Source: Arthrobacter woluwensis
GTDB lineage: Bacteria; Actinomycetota; Actinomycetes; Actinomycetales; Micrococcaceae
Length of the DNA stretch: 64,000 bases
NCBI RefSeq assembly: GCF_900105345.1
Contig: NZ_FNSN01000003.1
Location: forward strand, 2,418,001 to 2,482,000
Direction: 5' to 3'
In this document: in pieces, positions 7,958 through 17,771 of the stretch
Position numbering within the stretch: the first letter of the stretch is position 1
Layout of the letters: every line of letters begins with the position of its first letter
The notes under the pieces: model-generated
What the model was told of the DNA's origin: nothing
The model's input: only the letters and a program-made list of their open reading frames with translations
Database searches by the model: none
Program-made: the position numbers and the translations under genes

Positions 7958-8722
7958 TCAGAGGACTTTCGAGAGGAAGTCCTTGGTCCGCTGCTGCTGG
8001 GGATTGCCGAACAGTTCGTCCGGGGTGCCCTGCTCGCAGATGTAACCGTCCGCCATGAAGATGACCCGATCGGCCACCTCGCGGGCGAAGCCCATCTCAT
8101 GGGTGACCATGACCATCGTCATGCCCTCGGCGGCCAGGTCCTTGATGACCTGCAGGACCTCGCCGACCATCTCCGGGTCGAGCGCCGAGGTGGCCTCGTC
8201 GAAGAGCATGATGTCCGGGCTCATGGCCAGCGCGCGGGCGATAGCCACACGCTGCTTCTGGCCGCCCGAGAGGGACACCGGACGGGCGTCGGCCTTGGCC
8301 TCCAGTCCCACCCGGGCCAGGAGCTCCAGGCCACGGGTCCGTGCCGCCGCCTTGTCCAGCTTCCCGGTCTCCACAGGGGCCAGCATGATGTTCTCGATCA
8401 CGGTCATGTGCGGGAACAGGTTGAAGTGCTGGAACACCATGCCGATCTGGCGGCGGACCTGGTTGATGTCCACGTTCGCGCCGGTCAGGTCGTAACCGTT
8501 GACCTGGACCTTGCCGCCGGAGATGTCCTCCAGCTTGTTGAGGCAGCGCAGGAAGGTGGACTTGCCCGAGCCCGAAGGGCCGATGACTGCCACCACCTCG
8601 CCCTCGTGGATGACAGCGTCGATGCCCTTGAGGACCTCGTTACTGCCGAAGGATTTCTTCAGGCCCGTGACCGTGACCTTCTCGGCCCGGTCGTCACGGA
8701 CCGTCTCTGCACCCGTGTTCAT
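7958..8722 (-). CDS. Polar amino acid ABC transporter ATPase, GlnQ-like
   Basis: The 254-residue ATPase has Walker [10 protein letters not shown], the Q-loop in [11 protein letters not shown], signature LSGGQKQR, Walker [13 protein letters not shown] and the switch histidine in VTHEMGF. This is the GlnQ/HisP pattern. It powers uptake through the fused binding protein/permease encoded just upstream, whose stop overlaps this ATG (ATGA at 8719-8722). Location behind glnA2 and glnE makes glutamine or glutamate the likely substrate, but that is inferred from context only. Confidence 0.93.
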   Translation of the reverse strand: MNTGAETVRDDRAEKVTVTGLKKSFGSNEVLKGIDAVIHEGEVVAVIGPSGSGKSTFLRCLNKLEDISGGKVQVNGYDLTGANVDINQVRRQIGMVFQHFNLFPHMTVIENIMLAPVETGKLDKAAARTRGLELLARVGLEAKADARPVSLSGGQKQRVAIARALAMSPDIMLFDEATSALDPEMVGEVLQVIKDLAAEGMTMVMVTHEMGFAREVADRVIFMADGYICEQGTPDELFGNPQQQRTKDFLSKVL

Positions 8723-10251
8723 TTGTTGAACTTCCTGTCCGCGTAGTTGGCCAGTTGTGTCAGGAGCATGATCACCACGAAGTACAGCGCCGCCACGATC
8801 ACGAGGGTCTCGGTGATGCGGAAGTTGCCGGCGTAGATCTGCTGGCCCTGGTACAGCAGCTCGGCGAAGCCGATGGCCAGGAGCAAGGACGAATCCTTCA
8901 GCATGATGATCAGCTGGTTGATGAGGGACGGCGTCATGAGCTTGAAGGCCTGTGGCACCACGACCTTCTGCATCGACTTGCCGTAGCCCATGCCGAGGCT
9001 CCGGGCCGCCTCCAGCTGGCCCGGATCGACCGACTGCACCGCGCCGCGCACGATCTCGGTGATGTAAGCGCCCGAGTTGAGGCTCAGCGTCAGGACACCC
9101 GCCACCCAGATGTTGATGGGCTGCCCGGTGAGCTGTGGAATGCCGAAGTAGAAGAAGAACGCCCAGACCAGCAGCGGTGTGCCGCGGAAGACGTTGACGA
9201 AGGTCGTCGCGACACCGCGAGCCACCACGTTTCGCGAGATCTTGAGGAAGCCGAAGAACAGGCCCAGGACCATCGCGACGGCGAAGGAGATGATGGTGAC
9301 GAGCACGGTGTTGCGCAGGCCGCTCATGAGCGCCGGGAAGCTCTGCACCAGCAGGTCCCAGAAGCTGCTCGTGGCCGCGGCCTCGGGGGCCTTGAGGTAC
9401 TTGTCGAGGAGCTTCTGGTACTCGCCGTCGGCCTTCATCTCGGAGAGGCCCTTGTTGAAGGCCGCGAGCAGTTCGGGGTTCTTGCCCTTGTTGACGGCGA
9501 AGCCGTAGCTGCCGCCCGGAATCTTGTCCGTCACGGTCTTGAGGCCGTTGTTCTGGCTGATGCCGTAGGCGAGGACCGGGTAATCGTCGAAGACGCCCAC
9601 CGCATTGCCGGACTTCACCAGTTCGTACATGGTCGCCGACTGGTCGAGGGACTTCACCGTGAAGCCGTACTTGGCGGACAGCTCCTTGGCCGCAGTCTCA
9701 CCTTCGGAGCCGGTCTTGGCGGTGACCGTCTTGCCCTTGAGGTCTTCATAACCCTTGATGTCGTTGTTGCTCTTCGCCACGGCCATCTGCACGCCGGATT
9801 CGAAGTACGGGTCGGAGAAGTCGTAGACCTGCTTGCGCTTGTCCGTGATGGACATGCCGGCGATCACGCCGTCCACCTGGTTGGAGGACAGCGCCTGAAG
9901 TGCGGCGTTGAAGCCGAGCGACTTGATCTCGACCTCGAAGCCGCCGCGCTTGGCGATGTCACGGATGAGATCCATGTCGATGCCGGTCAGTTCGCCGGAA
10001 GGATCCCGGAACTCGAACGGCGCGAACGTGGTGTCCGTGCCGATGACGAACTTCTTGCCGCTCACCTCGTGCGGTGCGGCGGCTGAGGCGGCGGGCATGG
10101 CGAGCCCGACGACGGCGAGGCACGCCGTCAGCACGGCCACCCCGGCGCGAGCCAGGACGGTCAGCTTACGGCGGGCAGGCTGCCCGGCCCGGCCGCGCCG
10201 TGCCCCTCCTCCGTCTTTCTGCCGCGAGGTCTCCCACGGTTGTCGATTCAT
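8719..10251 (-). CDS. Fused substrate-binding protein and permease of amino acid ABC importer
   Basis: One 510-residue chain combines two usual subunits. A basic start and a signal-like hydrophobic segment (about 27-58, ending ASAAA) precede a family 3 solute-binding domain (about 63-298, [14 protein letters not shown] near its start and DVIAGMSIT-like core). A HisM/GlnP-type permease follows (about 305-505) with the EAARSLGMG coupling loop that contacts the ATPase. The binding domain is thus tethered outside the membrane and needs no lipid anchor. Such fusions are known in amino acid importers. It lies 30 nt after glnE and overlaps the ATPase gene by 4 nt. Confidence 0.92.
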   Translation of the reverse strand: MNRQPWETSRQKDGGGARRGRAGQPARRKLTVLARAGVAVLTACLAVVGLAMPAASAAAPHEVSGKKFVIGTDTTFAPFEFRDPSGELTGIDMDLIRDIAKRGGFEVEIKSLGFNAALQALSSNQVDGVIAGMSITDKRKQVYDFSDPYFESGVQMAVAKSNNDIKGYEDLKGKTVTAKTGSEGETAAKELSAKYGFTVKSLDQSATMYELVKSGNAVGVFDDYPVLAYGISQNNGLKTVTDKIPGGSYGFAVNKGKNPELLAAFNKGLSEMKADGEYQKLLDKYLKAPEAAATSSFWDLLVQSFPALMSGLRNTVLVTIISFAVAMVLGLFFGFLKISRNVVARGVATTFVNVFRGTPLLVWAFFFYFGIPQLTGQPINIWVAGVLTLSLNSGAYITEIVRGAVQSVDPGQLEAARSLGMGYGKSMQKVVVPQAFKLMTPSLINQLIIMLKDSSLLLAIGFAELLYQGQQIYAGNFRITETLVIVAALYFVVIMLLTQLANYADRKFNK

Positions 10252-10281
10252 CCCTTGATCCTTTCGTCGCAGGCAGAGCGC

Positions 10282-13200
10282 TCAGCGCTGCCCGTAGAAC
10301 TCCCGGTCGAAGACTGCGCGAGCGCGTCGCGTCAGGCGCAGGTACTGCTCCTCGAATTCGGCAGCGTGGGAAGCCGGGTGCCCGCACCAGCGGGACACGG
10401 CTTCGAGGTCCCGCCGTGCGGACGGCAGGAGGTCTGAGGGCTTTCCGGACCAGATCACATTCGCGCTCCGGACCCGGCTGGCCAGGCGCCAGGCGTCCGC
10501 CAGCAGGGCCGCGTCCTCCTCGGCCATCAGGCCGAGCCGTGCCAGTTCCGCCAGTGCTTCCATGGTGGACGTGGTCCGAAGGCCCGGATGCTGATGGGCG
10601 TGCTCCAGCTGGCGCAGTTGGACGAGCCATTCCACGTCGCTCAGGCCGCCACGGCCGAGCTTGACATGGCGGGACGGGTCGGCGCCCCGCGGCAGCCGCT
10701 CCGTCTCCACACGGGCCTTGATCCGACGGATCTCCCGTTCGTCCTGGGGCGAGAGGTGTTCCGGGTACCGGATCGGATCGATCAGTTCGAGGAACGCCTC
10801 GGCCAGGCCGTCGTCGCCGGCGATGGGGCGTGCCCGGAGCAGCGCCTGGGCCTCCCAGACGAGGGACCAGCGCTCGTAGTAGACCCGGAAGGCCTCGAGC
10901 GACCGGACCATGGGTCCGTTCTTGCCTTCGGGCCGCAGATCCGCGTCGAGGGAGAGCACCCGCTCCGCCAGGATGGCCGGCTTGAGGGGCTGCGTGAGCA
11001 GGCTGGAGATCTGCCCCACAATCTGGAGCGCCTGCTTCTGGGCGTCTTCCTCGGACACCCCGGGCAGCGCCTGATGCACGTAGAGGACGTCGGCGTCCGA
11101 GCCGTAGCCGATCTCGCGGCCGCCCTGCCGCCCCATCGCCACCACCAACACGCGGGTCAGGAGTCCACCCTGGGCCTCCGCCTGACGTTCGGCGACGTGG
11201 AGCGCGCCGAGGATGGCGGCACGGTCCGCGTCGGCGAGTGCCTGTGACACGCCGTCCTGGTCGAGGATCCCGGCCGCGTCGGCGATGGCGGTGCGCAGGA
11301 TCTCCCGGCGGCGGATCAGCCGGATGAGCCGCATGGCGCTCGACGGATCCTGGTGCCGGGCCATCTTGGACCGGATCTCCTGCCACTGCGTCTCGAACGG
11401 CACCGGGGCCAGTTCCTTGTTGTTGCCTAGCCAGGCCACCGACTCGGGAGACACCTCGAGCAGGTCCGCGATGAGCCGCGAGTCCGACAGGACATGGCAC
11501 AGCCGCTCGGCAGCCGCCTGGGAGTCCCGCAGAAGACCCAGGTACCAGTGAGTGGCCCCGAGGGCTTCGCTGACGCGGCGGAAGGCCAGCAGGCCGGCGT
11601 CGGGGTCCAGGCCTTCGGCGAGCCAGCCCAGCAGGACCGGCAGGAGCTGGCGCTGCAAGGCCGCCCGGCGGCTGACGCCGCTGGTCAGCGCGGCGATGTG
11701 GCGCATGGCGCCCTCGGGGTCCCGGTAGCCGAGCGCCGCGAGCCGGGCGGAGGCCGCCTCGGGGCTGAGGCGGGCTTCGTCGGAGCTGAGGGAGGCGGCC
11801 GTGCCGAGAAGGGGACGGTAGAAGATCTGTTCGTGCAGCTCACGCACCCGGCGCTTGGTCCTCTGCCACGAGGTCAGGAGGCTGTCCGCCGTCGGGCGGA
11901 CCGTGCTCAGGGAGCCCTCGACGGCGCGTGCCAGCGCCCGCAGCTCATCTTCCTTCTCCGGCATGAGGTGCGTGCGGCGCATCTGGACCATCTGGATGCG
12001 GTGCTCGATCACGCGCAGCTGCCGATACGCCCGGTCGAACTCCGAGGCGTCGGCGCGGCCGATGTACCCGCCATGGGACAGGGCGGCGATGGCCGACGTC
12101 GTGTCGCGGACCCGGAGGGCCGGATCGGCTTTGCCGTGCACCAGCTGGAGCAGTTGGACCGTGAACTCCACGTCTCGGAGTCCGCCGGGTCCGAGTTTGA
12201 TCTGGCGGGCCAGTTCGGCCGCCGGGATGTTGTCCGTGACCCTGCGGCGCATGGCCTGCACCGATTCAACGAAGCCCTCGCGGCCCGCGGAGGACCAGAC
12301 CAGCGGCTCCACCATCTCCTGATAGCGGCGGCCCAGCTCGGGATCCCCGGCCATGGCCCGGGCCTTCAGGAGCGCCTGGAACTCCCAGCTCTCCGCCCAG
12401 CGGGCGTAGTACTGCCGGTGCGATTCGAGGGTGCGGACGAGCGGCCCGTCCTTGCCTTCGGGCCTGAGGTTGGGGTCCACCTCCCACAGCCCGGGTTCGC
12501 GCCCGGAATGGGAGATGATCCGGGCGAGGGTGCCGGCGAGGAACGTCCCGATCTCCACGGCCCGGACCTCGTCCAGCCCCTCGGAATCCAGCACGTAGAT
12601 GACGTCCACGTCCGAGATGTAGTTGAGCTCGCGGGCGCCGCACTTGCCCATGCCCACGATCGCCAGCCGGACGGCGTCGACCTCGAGCGGTGAGAACTTG
12701 GCGCCCGCCTCGGCCCGCGCCACGGCCAGGGCGGCGTCCAGCGCGGCGGCCGCCAGATCGGCGAGTTCGGCCCCCACCTGGGGCATGTAGTCCCGGGGAT
12801 CCGCCGCCCCGAGGTCACGGATGGCCAGTTCGGTCAGGTGCCGGCGATAGCGGACGCGCAAGGCACTCTGCCCCTCTTCACCGGTCAGGGCCGCGACCGG
12901 CGTCGCCGCCCGGGGATCCGCGCCCACGGAGGTCAGCAGCGAAGCCCGCAGATCCTCGCCCGGGATCCGGACGGGCTCGGGGCTGACCCGGGTCTCCAGA
13001 ACGCTCTGCTCCCCGGGGTTCCGGAGCAGGAAGTCGGCCAGTGCCACGGAGCTGCCGAGGAGGCGGTACATCGCCTCGGCTTCCTCCGGGTCACCCCGCA
13101 GAAGGCGCCCCACGGTGCCCTGGGACGTCTTCTCCTTCTCAAGGAGGCGGACCAGTGACAGCAGCGCCTCGTCCGGGTTGGCGGACTGGACGAGACCGGC

Positions 13201-13314
13201 GAACAGCAGGTCCCGGTCCACTCCGTCCAGCTCGGGGGCCCCGAGGAAACGCTCGGCCCGTTCAACATCACTGAAACCCGCCGCGATGAGACGGCGGGCG
13301 ACACTCATCGCCAC
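10282..13314 (-). CDS. glnE: Bifunctional glutamine synthetase adenylyltransferase/adenylyl-removing enzyme
   Basis: GlnE attaches AMP to GlnA1 when nitrogen is plentiful and removes it when nitrogen is short. The 1010 residues hold two nucleotidyltransferase domains: the N-terminal de-adenylylating one with ELNYISDVDVIYV (near residues 225-238) and the C-terminal adenylylating one with EIGYGSDADVLYV (near 730-745). Length matches actinobacterial GlnE. Its stop lies 30 nt before the importer gene, and its start 4 nt after glnA2, so it is part of the operon glnA2-glnE-importer. GTG 13314 or ATG 13308 could start it. Confidence 0.96.
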   Translation of the reverse strand: MAMSVARRLIAAGFSDVERAERFLGAPELDGVDRDLLFAGLVQSANPDEALLSLVRLLEKEKTSQGTVGRLLRGDPEEAEAMYRLLGSSVALADFLLRNPGEQSVLETRVSPEPVRIPGEDLRASLLTSVGADPRAATPVAALTGEEGQSALRVRYRRHLTELAIRDLGAADPRDYMPQVGAELADLAAAALDAALAVARAEAGAKFSPLEVDAVRLAIVGMGKCGARELNYISDVDVIYVLDSEGLDEVRAVEIGTFLAGTLARIISHSGREPGLWEVDPNLRPEGKDGPLVRTLESHRQYYARWAESWEFQALLKARAMAGDPELGRRYQEMVEPLVWSSAGREGFVESVQAMRRRVTDNIPAAELARQIKLGPGGLRDVEFTVQLLQLVHGKADPALRVRDTTSAIAALSHGGYIGRADASEFDRAYRQLRVIEHRIQMVQMRRTHLMPEKEDELRALARAVEGSLSTVRPTADSLLTSWQRTKRRVRELHEQIFYRPLLGTAASLSSDEARLSPEAASARLAALGYRDPEGAMRHIAALTSGVSRRAALQRQLLPVLLGWLAEGLDPDAGLLAFRRVSEALGATHWYLGLLRDSQAAAERLCHVLSDSRLIADLLEVSPESVAWLGNNKELAPVPFETQWQEIRSKMARHQDPSSAMRLIRLIRRREILRTAIADAAGILDQDGVSQALADADRAAILGALHVAERQAEAQGGLLTRVLVVAMGRQGGREIGYGSDADVLYVHQALPGVSEEDAQKQALQIVGQISSLLTQPLKPAILAERVLSLDADLRPEGKNGPMVRSLEAFRVYYERWSLVWEAQALLRARPIAGDDGLAEAFLELIDPIRYPEHLSPQDEREIRRIKARVETERLPRGADPSRHVKLGRGGLSDVEWLVQLRQLEHAHQHPGLRTTSTMEALAELARLGLMAEEDAALLADAWRLASRVRSANVIWSGKPSDLLPSARRDLEAVSRWCGHPASHAAEFEEQYLRLTRRARAVFDREFYGQR

Positions 13315-13318
13315 AGCG

Positions 13319-14659
13319 TTAGAGGATCCCCAGGTTGCGCTGGAGTTCGTACGGCGTGACCTGCAGGCGGTAGTCGTTCCACTCGGCGCGCTTGTTCCTC
13401 AGGAAGTGCTGGAACACCTGCTCTCCGAGGATCTCCGCCATGAACTCCGAGTTCTCCATGGCGTTGATGGCGTCATGCAGGCTGGCCGGCAGCGGGTCGT
13501 GGCCGAGGGCCCTGCGCTCCGCCGTGGACAGCGACGCGATGTCGTCCTCGGACGGCGGAGCCAGGTCGTAGCCTTCCTCGATGCCCTTGAGACCGGCGCC
13601 CAGCAGGGCCGCGTACGCGAGATACGGGTTGGCCGCGGAATCGATCCCGCGGTACTCGACCCGGGCGGAGTTGCCCTTGCCCGGCTTGTACAGCGGGACC
13701 CGGACCAGGGCGGAGCGGTTGTTGTGGCCCCAGGACACGTAGCTCGGAGCCTCTCCCCCGCCCCAGAGGCGCTTGTAGGAGTTCACGAACTGGTTCGTGA
13801 TCGCCGTGAACTCCGGTGCGTGGCGCAGGATCCCGGCGATGAACTGGCGGGCCGTGCGGGACAGCTCGTACTCGGCGCCCGCTTCGTGGAAGGCGTTCGT
13901 GTCACCCTCGAACAGCGAGAAGTGGGTGTGCATCCCGGAACCGGGGTGCTGCGTGAACGGCTTCGGCATGAACGTGGCGTAGCTGCCCTGCTGGAGCGCC
14001 ACCTCCTTGATGATGGTGCGGAACGTCATGATGTTGTCCGCGGTCTGGAGGGCGTCCGCGTAGCGCAGGTCGATCTCGTTCTGGCCCGGGCCCGCCTCGT
14101 GGTGGCTGAACTCCACGGAGATGCCCACGGATTCCAGCATGGTCACCGCGGTGCGGCGGAAGTCCTGGGCCACGCCGCCGGGGACGTGGTCGAAGTAGCC
14201 GCCCTCATCCACGGGGACAGGAAGACCGTCCGGACCCGGCTTGTCCGACTTGAGCAGGTAGAACTCGATCTCCGGATGGGTGTAGCAGGTGAAGCCCATG
14301 TCCGCGGCCTTGGCGAGGGTCCTCTTGAGAACGTTGCGGGGATCCGCCGCGCTGGCCTGACCGTCCGGGGTGAGGATGTCGCAGAACATGCGGCTGGTCT
14401 GCTCGGTCTCACCGCGCCAGGGCAGGATCTGGAAGGTCGAAGGGTCCGGCTGCGCGAGCATGTCGGATTCGTAGACACGGGCGAGGCCTTCGATCGACGA
14501 ACCGTCGAAGCCGAGGCCTTCGGCGAACGCGCCCTCCACCTCTGCGGGGGCCAGCGCCACGGACTTGAGGGAGCCCACCACGTCCGTGAACCAGAGCCGG
14601 ACGAACCGGACGTCGCGCTCCTCAATCGTCCGGAGCACGAATTCCTGTTGGCGGTCCAT
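13319..14659 (-). CDS. glnA2: Glutamine synthetase type I, second copy
   Basis: The 446 residues equal the length of M. tuberculosis GlnA2. Glutamine synthetase motifs are kept: FDGSSIEGLARV, the GSGMHTHFSLF ammonium/glutamate site and NNRSALVRVP. At the place of the adenylylation tyrosine the sequence reads DIASLSTAER, so GlnE should not modify this enzyme. The frame extends upstream, but ATG 14659 has GAGGG before it and starts the family homology. It is the first gene of the operon with glnE and the amino acid importer; TAGAGT (14724 to 14719) is a possible -10. Confidence 0.95.
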   Translation of the reverse strand: MDRQQEFVLRTIEERDVRFVRLWFTDVVGSLKSVALAPAEVEGAFAEGLGFDGSSIEGLARVYESDMLAQPDPSTFQILPWRGETEQTSRMFCDILTPDGQASAADPRNVLKRTLAKAADMGFTCYTHPEIEFYLLKSDKPGPDGLPVPVDEGGYFDHVPGGVAQDFRRTAVTMLESVGISVEFSHHEAGPGQNEIDLRYADALQTADNIMTFRTIIKEVALQQGSYATFMPKPFTQHPGSGMHTHFSLFEGDTNAFHEAGAEYELSRTARQFIAGILRHAPEFTAITNQFVNSYKRLWGGGEAPSYVSWGHNNRSALVRVPLYKPGKGNSARVEYRGIDSAANPYLAYAALLGAGLKGIEEGYDLAPPSEDDIASLSTAERRALGHDPLPASLHDAINAMENSEFMAEILGEQVFQHFLRNKRAEWNDYRLQVTPYELQRNLGIL

Positions 14660-14809
14660 GCTGCCCTCACTTCCCTCTGGATCCCGGCGCCGGCCGGGGC
14701 TGTACTGTGCTGCATGCAACTCTACCCAGGCCAGGGGCTCTGTGGGCCGTCATTCCCCCGGCGTCCCGCAATTCGGCGCCCCTGACGGTTCAGCATTAAG
14801 CTCGGAGAC

Positions 14810-15694
14810 ATGACGCACAGTGAATCCGCCAGCTCCAGCACCCCGGGCGAGACGAGCGCCCCGTACGGCAGTGGCCCCGCGGCGTCGTCGTCCGCTCCGG
14901 CCGGAAGGGTGCGGCTGCACCACCTGCAGGCCGCCAAGGCGGAGGGCCGTCACTTCGCCATGCTGACCGCGTATGAGCAGTACACGGCGGAGATCTTCGA
15001 CGAAGCGGGCATCGAGGTGCTGCTGATCGGCGACTCCGCGTCGAACAACGTGTTCGGCAACGAGACCAGCCTCCCGGTGACCGTGGACGAGCTGTTGCCG
15101 CTGTGCCGCGCCGTGGCGCGGGCCGCCAAGCGGTCACTCGTGCTCGCGGATCTGCCGTTCGGCTCCTATGAGGCGTCGATCGAACAGGCCGTCACCACCG
15201 GGGTCCGATTCCTCAAGGAGGGCCTGGCTCACGCCGTCAAGATGGAGGGCGGCGCCTACTACGCGGACACCGTGCGCGCCATGGTCCAGGCCGGCATCCC
15301 GGTCATGGGCCACATCGGTTTCACCCCGCAGAGCGAGCATGCGCTGGGCGGGTACCGGGTGCAGGGCCGGGGCGACGACGCCGCGCGGCTCGTGGAGGAT
15401 GCCCTGGCACTTCAGGAGGCGGGCGCCTTCGCCGTGCTGATGGAAATGGTCCCGGCGGCCACCGCCGCTCAGGTCGATGCGGCGCTCACGATCCCGACTG
15501 TCGGCATCGGCGCCGGCAATGTGACCACAGGCCAGGTCCTCGTCTGGCAGGACGCCATGGGCCTGCGCGGTGGCCGCATGGCCCGCTTCGTCAAGCAGTA
15601 CGCCCGGATCCGGCAGGACCTCCTGGAAGGGGCGCGGACCTTCGGCGAGGAGGTCCGGGACGGGTCCTTCCCCGGCCCGGAACACTCCTTCTGA
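14810..15694 (+). CDS. panB: 3-methyl-2-oxobutanoate hydroxymethyltransferase
   Basis: PanB makes ketopantoate from 2-oxoisovalerate using methylene-tetrahydrofolate, the first committed step of pantothenate and CoA synthesis. The 294 residues include MLTAYEQYTAEIFDEAG, the metal-binding GDSASNN (D in IGDS), ADLPFGSYE, the VKMEGG lysine/glutamate pair and GHIGFTPQ. The first 33 residues are a Ser/Pro-rich extension. CGGAG before the ATG at 14810 serves as ribosome site. It is divergent from glnA2, the same neighbourhood as in M. tuberculosis. Other pantothenate genes are not in the window. Confidence 0.95.
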   Translation: MTHSESASSSTPGETSAPYGSGPAASSSAPAGRVRLHHLQAAKAEGRHFAMLTAYEQYTAEIFDEAGIEVLLIGDSASNNVFGNETSLPVTVDELLPLCRAVARAAKRSLVLADLPFGSYEASIEQAVTTGVRFLKEGLAHAVKMEGGAYYADTVRAMVQAGIPVMGHIGFTPQSEHALGGYRVQGRGDDAARLVEDALALQEAGAFAVLMEMVPAATAAQVDAALTIPTVGIGAGNVTTGQVLVWQDAMGLRGGRMARFVKQYARIRQDLLEGARTFGEEVRDGSFPGPEHSF

Positions 15695-15696
15695 GA

Positions 15697-15718
15697 CGTC
15701 CTCGGACGTCCGAGGACG
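15697..15718. terminator. Terminator between panB and the small gene
   Basis: A perfect 9-bp stem (15697-15705 with 15710-15718) with a 4-nt loop lies 2 nt after the panB stop and 1 nt before the end of the convergent small gene. Confidence 0.6.
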
Positions 15719-15719
15719 C

Positions 15720-15884
15720 TCAGTCCTCGTCGCCCTTTTCCCAGGCTTCGTTGTGCCGCTGCACGCTCTGCGGAGCGTTCTCGGCCTCTTCGCGCGTGTC
15801 GTAGGGGCCGAGAAGCTGGCTCCAATCGCTCATGGCGTCCTCCTCCACCTGGTGGGTGACCATGTTGTACCAGTACTGCGGCAT
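15720..15884 (-). CDS. Small conserved SPOR-like protein, 54 residues
   Basis: A 54-codon gene starts at ATG 15884 with a near-perfect ribosome site AAGGAGGA. The product begins MPQYWYNMVTHQVEE and continues through DWSQLLGPYDTREEAENA to an acidic tail KGDED. The W-Y-N start, the GPYDTREEAENA turn/helix and the size match short cytoplasmic proteins in Micrococcaceae that databases often label SPOR-domain-like. Function is unknown and there is no signal peptide. It is divergent from map, with only 41 bp between the starts. Confidence 0.75.
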   Translation of the reverse strand: MPQYWYNMVTHQVEEDAMSDWSQLLGPYDTREEAENAPQSVQRHNEAWEKGDED

Positions 15885-15912
15885 GATTCCATTCCTCCTT
15901 GTGAGTGACGAC

Positions 15913-15918
15913 TACTAT
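15913..15918 (+). promoter_or_regulatory. -10 element of map, leaderless start
   Basis: TACTAT lies 7 nt before the ATG at 15926. A GTG at 15905 is in frame but upstream of this element and would not be on the transcript. Confidence 0.55.
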
Positions 15919-15925
15919 CAAACGT

Positions 15926-16804
15926 ATGCCACCAGTAGCTGAAACCGCACCTCTGGGTAAGCTCACCCCCGGAATCGTGAGCCCGCGTCGTCCTGTGCCG
16001 CCGAACATCGAGCGGCCCGAATATGTGGACCGGCCGGCACCCGCCAAGTTCACCGGCAGCGCCGTCAAGTCGCCGGAGACCATCGAGAAGATGCGCATCG
16101 CCAGCAAGATCGCGGCCCAGGCGATCGTGGAGGTGGGCAAGCACATCACGCCCGGCGTGACCACGGACGAGCTCGACGCCGTCGGGCACGAGTTCCTCCT
16201 GGACCACGGCGCCTACCCTTCCACGCTCGGGTACCGCGGCTTCCCCAAGTCCCTCTGCTCCTCGCTCAACGAGGTCATCTGCCACGGCATCCCCGACTCC
16301 ACCGTGGTCGAGGACGGGGACATCCTCAACATCGACATCACCGCCTACATCCACGGCGTGCACGGTGACACCAACTACACCTTCCTGGTCGGCGACGTCG
16401 ACGAGGAGTCCCGCCTTCTGGTCGAACGCACCGAGGAGAGCCTGCGCCGCGCCATCAAGGCCGTGGCCCCCGGGCGCGAGATCAACGTCATCGGCCGCAC
16501 CATCGAGTCGTACGCCAAGCGCTTCGGCTACGGGGTGGTCCGGGACTTCACCGGCCACGGTGTGGGTGAGGCATTCCACACGGGCTTAATAATTCCGCAC
16601 TACGACGCCGCACCGGCGTACAACACTGTGATCGAGCCGGGCATGACGTTTACGATTGAACCCATGCTCACGCTCGGCACCATCGAGTGGGATATGTGGC
16701 CGGACGACTGGACCGTATTGACCCGGGACCGCAAACGGACCGCGCAATTTGAGCACACCCTGGTGGTGACCGAAACCGGCGCTGAGATTCTCACAGTGCC
16801 GTAG
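15926..16804 (+). CDS. map: Methionine aminopeptidase type I
   Basis: MetAP removes the initiator methionine from nascent proteins, using two metal ions. The 292-residue product has the ligands in [19 protein letters not shown] (two Asp), the FTGHGVG histidine, TIEPM and the C-terminal QFEHTLVV glutamate. An N-terminal extension of about 40 residues with [15 protein letters not shown] is typical of the actinobacterial MapB form. I chose ATG 15926 over GTG 15905 because the -10 TACTAT sits just upstream and homology begins near [13 protein letters not shown]. ppgK follows after 46 nt. Confidence 0.93.
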   Translation: MPPVAETAPLGKLTPGIVSPRRPVPPNIERPEYVDRPAPAKFTGSAVKSPETIEKMRIASKIAAQAIVEVGKHITPGVTTDELDAVGHEFLLDHGAYPSTLGYRGFPKSLCSSLNEVICHGIPDSTVVEDGDILNIDITAYIHGVHGDTNYTFLVGDVDEESRLLVERTEESLRRAIKAVAPGREINVIGRTIESYAKRFGYGVVRDFTGHGVGEAFHTGLIIPHYDAAPAYNTVIEPGMTFTIEPMLTLGTIEWDMWPDDWTVLTRDRKRTAQFEHTLVVTETGAEILTVP

Positions 16805-16850
16805 GCGCCTGCCTGCCCCCTGCAACCGTCCGCAGCACCGAAGGATCAGC

Positions 16851-17654
16851 GTGAGCAAGAACGAGAACACCGGCAAGAAGCACCCGGCCATGATCGGCGT
16901 CGACATCGGCGGCACCGGGATCAAAGGTGGGATCGTCAATCTGAAGAACGGCAAGCTCGTGGGCGAGCGTTTCCGCATCCCCACGCCGCAGCCGGCCACC
17001 CCCGAGGCCGTCTCCGAGGTCGTCGCGCAGATCGTGGACGAGCTCTGCTCCCGCGAGGGCGCACCGGACGCCAAGGCCCCGGTGGGCGTGACCTTCCCGG
17101 GCATCATCCAGCACGGTGTCTGCCGGCTGGCAGCGAACGTGGACAAGTCGTGGATCGGCGTGGACATCAACGCGCTGCTCTCCGAGCGTCTTGACCGCCC
17201 GGTCGAGGTGATCAACGACGCCGACGCCGCCGGCCTCGCCGAGGTCCGGTACGGCGCGGGCGAGGACGTGGACGGCACGGTCCTCGTGATCACGCTCGGC
17301 ACGGGCATCGGCTCGGCGTTCATCTTCGACGGCAAGCTGGTCCCGAACGCCGAGCTCGGCCACCTGGAACTGGACGGTTTCGACGCTGAGTCGAAGGCGT
17401 CCGCCGTGGCCCGTGAGCGCGACGGTCTGAGCTGGGAGGAGTACTCGGTCAAGCTGCAGCGTTACTTCAGCCACGTCGAGATGCTGTTCTCCCCCGAACT
17501 GTTCATCGTGGGCGGCGGCATCTCCAAGCGGGCGGACGAGTACCTGCCCCGTCTCGACCTGCGCACCCCGATCATCCCGGCCAAGCTCAAGAACGAGGCG
17601 GGCATCGTCGGGGCGGCGCTTCAGGTGGCGCAGCACCACAAGCTCGTGAAGTGA
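16851..17654 (+). CDS. ppgK: Polyphosphate glucokinase
   Basis: PpgK phosphorylates glucose with polyphosphate or ATP. The 267-residue ROK-fold protein has the phosphate loop DIGGTGIKGG near the N-terminus, the sugar-binding NDADAAGLAE, TLGTGIGSA and ELGHLELDG, and GGGISKR near the C-terminus. It lacks the ROK cysteine zinc motif, which fits the PpgK branch; the window has a separate zinc-type ROK kinase at 58979-60043. The GTG at 16851 follows AAGGA. It probably has its own message or is co-transcribed with map, and ends at a perfect 15-bp terminator. Confidence 0.93.
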   Translation: MSKNENTGKKHPAMIGVDIGGTGIKGGIVNLKNGKLVGERFRIPTPQPATPEAVSEVVAQIVDELCSREGAPDAKAPVGVTFPGIIQHGVCRLAANVDKSWIGVDINALLSERLDRPVEVINDADAAGLAEVRYGAGEDVDGTVLVITLGTGIGSAFIFDGKLVPNAELGHLELDGFDAESKASAVARERDGLSWEEYSVKLQRYFSHVEMLFSPELFIVGGGISKRADEYLPRLDLRTPIIPAKLKNEAGIVGAALQVAQHHKLVK

Positions 17655-17673
17655 ACCTCACTGAGTGAACGGC

Positions 17674-17706
17674 GAGGGCCTGTCAGCCGGTGGCTGACAG
17701 GCCCTC
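17674..17706. terminator. Terminator after ppgK
   Basis: A perfect 15-bp stem (17674-17688 with 17692-17706) and a 3-nt loop lie 19 bp after the ppgK stop, between convergent ppgK and nrdR. Confidence 0.85.
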
Positions 17707-17716
17707 TCCGTTGGTG

Positions 17717-17752
17717 CCCGGTGCGGGCGGCTTCCCCTCCGCCGGCACCGGG
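17717..17752 (-). terminator. Terminator after nrdR
   Basis: A 14-bp stem with one mismatch (17717-17730 with 17739-17752) lies 43 bp past the nrdR stop. There is no T run on the minus side, so its strength is uncertain. Confidence 0.5.
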
Positions 17753-17771
17753 AGCTCTGCGGACCCTCTTC

